NCBI GenBank assembly: GCA_018056145.1
Contig: JAGPGE010000370.1
Coordinates: 1 to 6,235 of the forward strand
DNA from: Armatimonadota bacterium
GTDB taxonomy: Bacteria > Armatimonadota > Zipacnadia > Zipacnadales > JABUFB01
DNA length: 6,235 nt
Direction: 5' to 3'
In this document: positions 5,753 to 6,235 of the stretch, one piece after another
Layout: each line of letters opens with the position of its first letter
Position numbering within the stretch: the stretch's first letter is position 1
Position numbers and translations under genes: made by a program
Notes under the pieces: model-generated
What the model was told of the DNA's origin: nothing
The model's database searches: none
The model's input: only the letters and a program-made list of their open reading frames with translations

Positions 5753-6026
5753 CTTGCGGTCCTGCGCCGTTGCCTTGCAGCCCGCGGAGCGGGCGGCAGC
5801 CTATAGCCAGGGGCGGAAGCCCCTGGATTCCCGGCCCACACTGCGCCATGAGCCCCCGAAGGGGGGCGACAGGCCGTTACCCGCGCACCCGGGTCGGCCG
5901 CCCCTTCGGGGCTTGTGATCCTTTGCTCGGGGCCGGAATCCCCCGGCTTCCACCGGGGGCTATAGGCGGACGGCTCCTTCCGGAGCCTGACGGCACACGG
6001 CCCGGCCTCAACACCACGGACACAAG
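5753..6026. repeat. Composite mirror-image hairpin repeat, right copy (D-A-B-C / C'-B'-A'-D')
   Basis: This complete copy has the same order as the block at 1-279. D is about 5753-5779. A is 5780-5794 (GCCCGC, loop GGA, GCGGGC). B is 5807-5826 (CCAGGGGC, loop GGAA, GCCCCTGG). C is 5852-5867 (GCCCCC, loop GAAG, GGGGGC). Then come the reverse-complement modules: C' 5900-5912, B' 5940-5959 (minus strand CCCCCGGT, loop GGAA, GCCGGGGG), A' 5972-5987 (GGCTCC/GGAGCC) and D' about 5988-6026. Linkers are shared too: CCTATAG before B and before B' read on the minus strand, and ATTCC(C)GGCCC after each. No gene or transposase is visible. I do not recognise a named family. Confidence 0.8.
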
Positions 6027-6077
6027 GCCCTGGTCAAACACGGGGCCGACGTTCATACCACACAACCGATGCCCCTT

Positions 6078-6111
6078 GGCCCCACGGTGTCGTTTCCCAT
6101 GGGTGCGGGGC
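6078..6111 (+). repeat. 34-bp direct repeat, copy 1
   Basis: This copy matches 6202-6235 at 32 of 34 positions, beginning GGCCCCACGGTG and ending GGGTGCGGGGC. It contains the 8-bp palindrome CCCATGGG at 6096-6103. The copies are 124 bp apart, and a longer array may continue past the window end. Confidence 0.75.
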
Positions 6112-6113
6112 CC

Positions 6114-6135
6114 TGTCATCTGGACGGCGATGACA
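6114..6135. other. Small hairpin between the direct repeats
   Basis: TGTCATC at 6114-6120 pairs with GATGACA at 6129-6135 around an 8-nt loop. It sits right after direct-repeat copy 1. Its function is unknown. Confidence 0.4.
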
Positions 6136-6170
6136 TCCCGCACCTGATTGCGAATTGCCCCTTCCCTTAG

Positions 6171-6211
6171 CCGTGGGGTGTCGGCGTCGTTCAGCCGACG
6201 GGGCCCCACGG
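6171..6211. repeat. Large two-part hairpin, probable module-B relative
   Basis: CCGTGGGG at 6171-6178 pairs with CCCCACGG at 6204-6211, and inside it GTCGGC at 6180-6185 pairs with GCCGAC at 6194-6199 around an 8-nt loop. It is preceded by TTAG, as module B at 27-65 is, and its outer stem follows the same CC-x-x-GGG pattern. Its right arm overlaps the second 34-bp direct repeat. Confidence 0.55.
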
Positions 6212-6235
6212 TGCCGTTTCCCACGGGTGCGGGGC
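6202..6235 (+). repeat. 34-bp direct repeat, copy 2 (runs to the window edge)
   Basis: This is the second copy, with two differences from 6078-6111. Its first ten bases also form the right arm of the hairpin at 6171-6211. The window ends on its last matching base, so the true repeat may be longer. Confidence 0.75.

Noticed and set aside
5541..5918. Open frame with ten-residue Trp/Arg repeats (also from an inner ATG at 5619)
   Set aside because: There is no ribosome binding site, unit differences are not concentrated at third positions, other frames are equally open, and it continues through the hairpin element.
5449..6147. 232-residue plus-strand open frame over the right flank
   Set aside because: It starts inside the desulfurase gene antisense and spans tandem and hairpin repeats; Pro/Gly-rich with no domain.
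6078..6235. Insertion-sequence ends or phage attachment sites
   Set aside because: The 34-bp copies are direct, with no transposase, integrase or tRNA gene near them in the window.

Overview
This is a GC-rich bacterial window holding four real genes in a convergent layout, bounded on both sides by gene-free DNA full of hairpins. The genes are a TolB/PD40-type beta-propeller lipoprotein (+), the lipid II flippase murJ (+), quinolinate synthase nadA (-) and a NifS/IscS-type cysteine desulfurase (-). The MurJ and the lipoprotein signal point to a bacterium with a peptidoglycan wall. The TM2 wording of MurJ (IPDLIYFLIAGGA) and the hairpin-rich intergenic DNA suggest an under-sampled phylum (Armatimonadota-, Planctomycetota- or Hydrogenedentota-like). 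That placement is only an impression and cannot be settled from the sequence alone.

Layout. 1-279 is a composite mirror-image repeat. 280-343 shows nothing recognisable. 344-384 holds a sigma70-like promoter whose -35 box lies inside a 9-bp inverted repeat. 485-1453 is the lipoprotein. 1454-1613 is an intergenic stretch with three successive hairpins. 1614-3278 is murJ. 3286-3317 is a hairpin that can terminate both converging transcripts. 3355-4266 (-) is nadA. 4298-5473 (-) is the desulfurase, which I start at a TTG with a good ribosome binding site rather than at the farther ATG at 5542. A possible minus-strand promoter lies at 5551-5579. 5622-5752 is a 30-bp tandem repeat. 5753-6026 is a second copy of the composite mirror repeat. 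6078-6235 carries a 34-bp direct repeat and a large hairpin up to the window edge.

How the genes work together. The desulfurase and nadA are 31 bp apart on the same strand and look like one operon. NadA needs a [4Fe-4S] cluster to make quinolinate for NAD synthesis, and the desulfurase supplies sulfur for such clusters. No nadB or nadC is in the window. The lipoprotein and murJ share a strand and both act at the cell envelope, but 160 bp of hairpin-rich DNA separates them, so co-transcription is uncertain.

The most unusual content is non-coding. Both flanks carry the same hairpin modules (D-A-B-C) followed by their reverse complements (C'-B'-A'-D'). The stem sequences of module B differ from copy to copy but stay fully paired, which is what selection on structure would leave.
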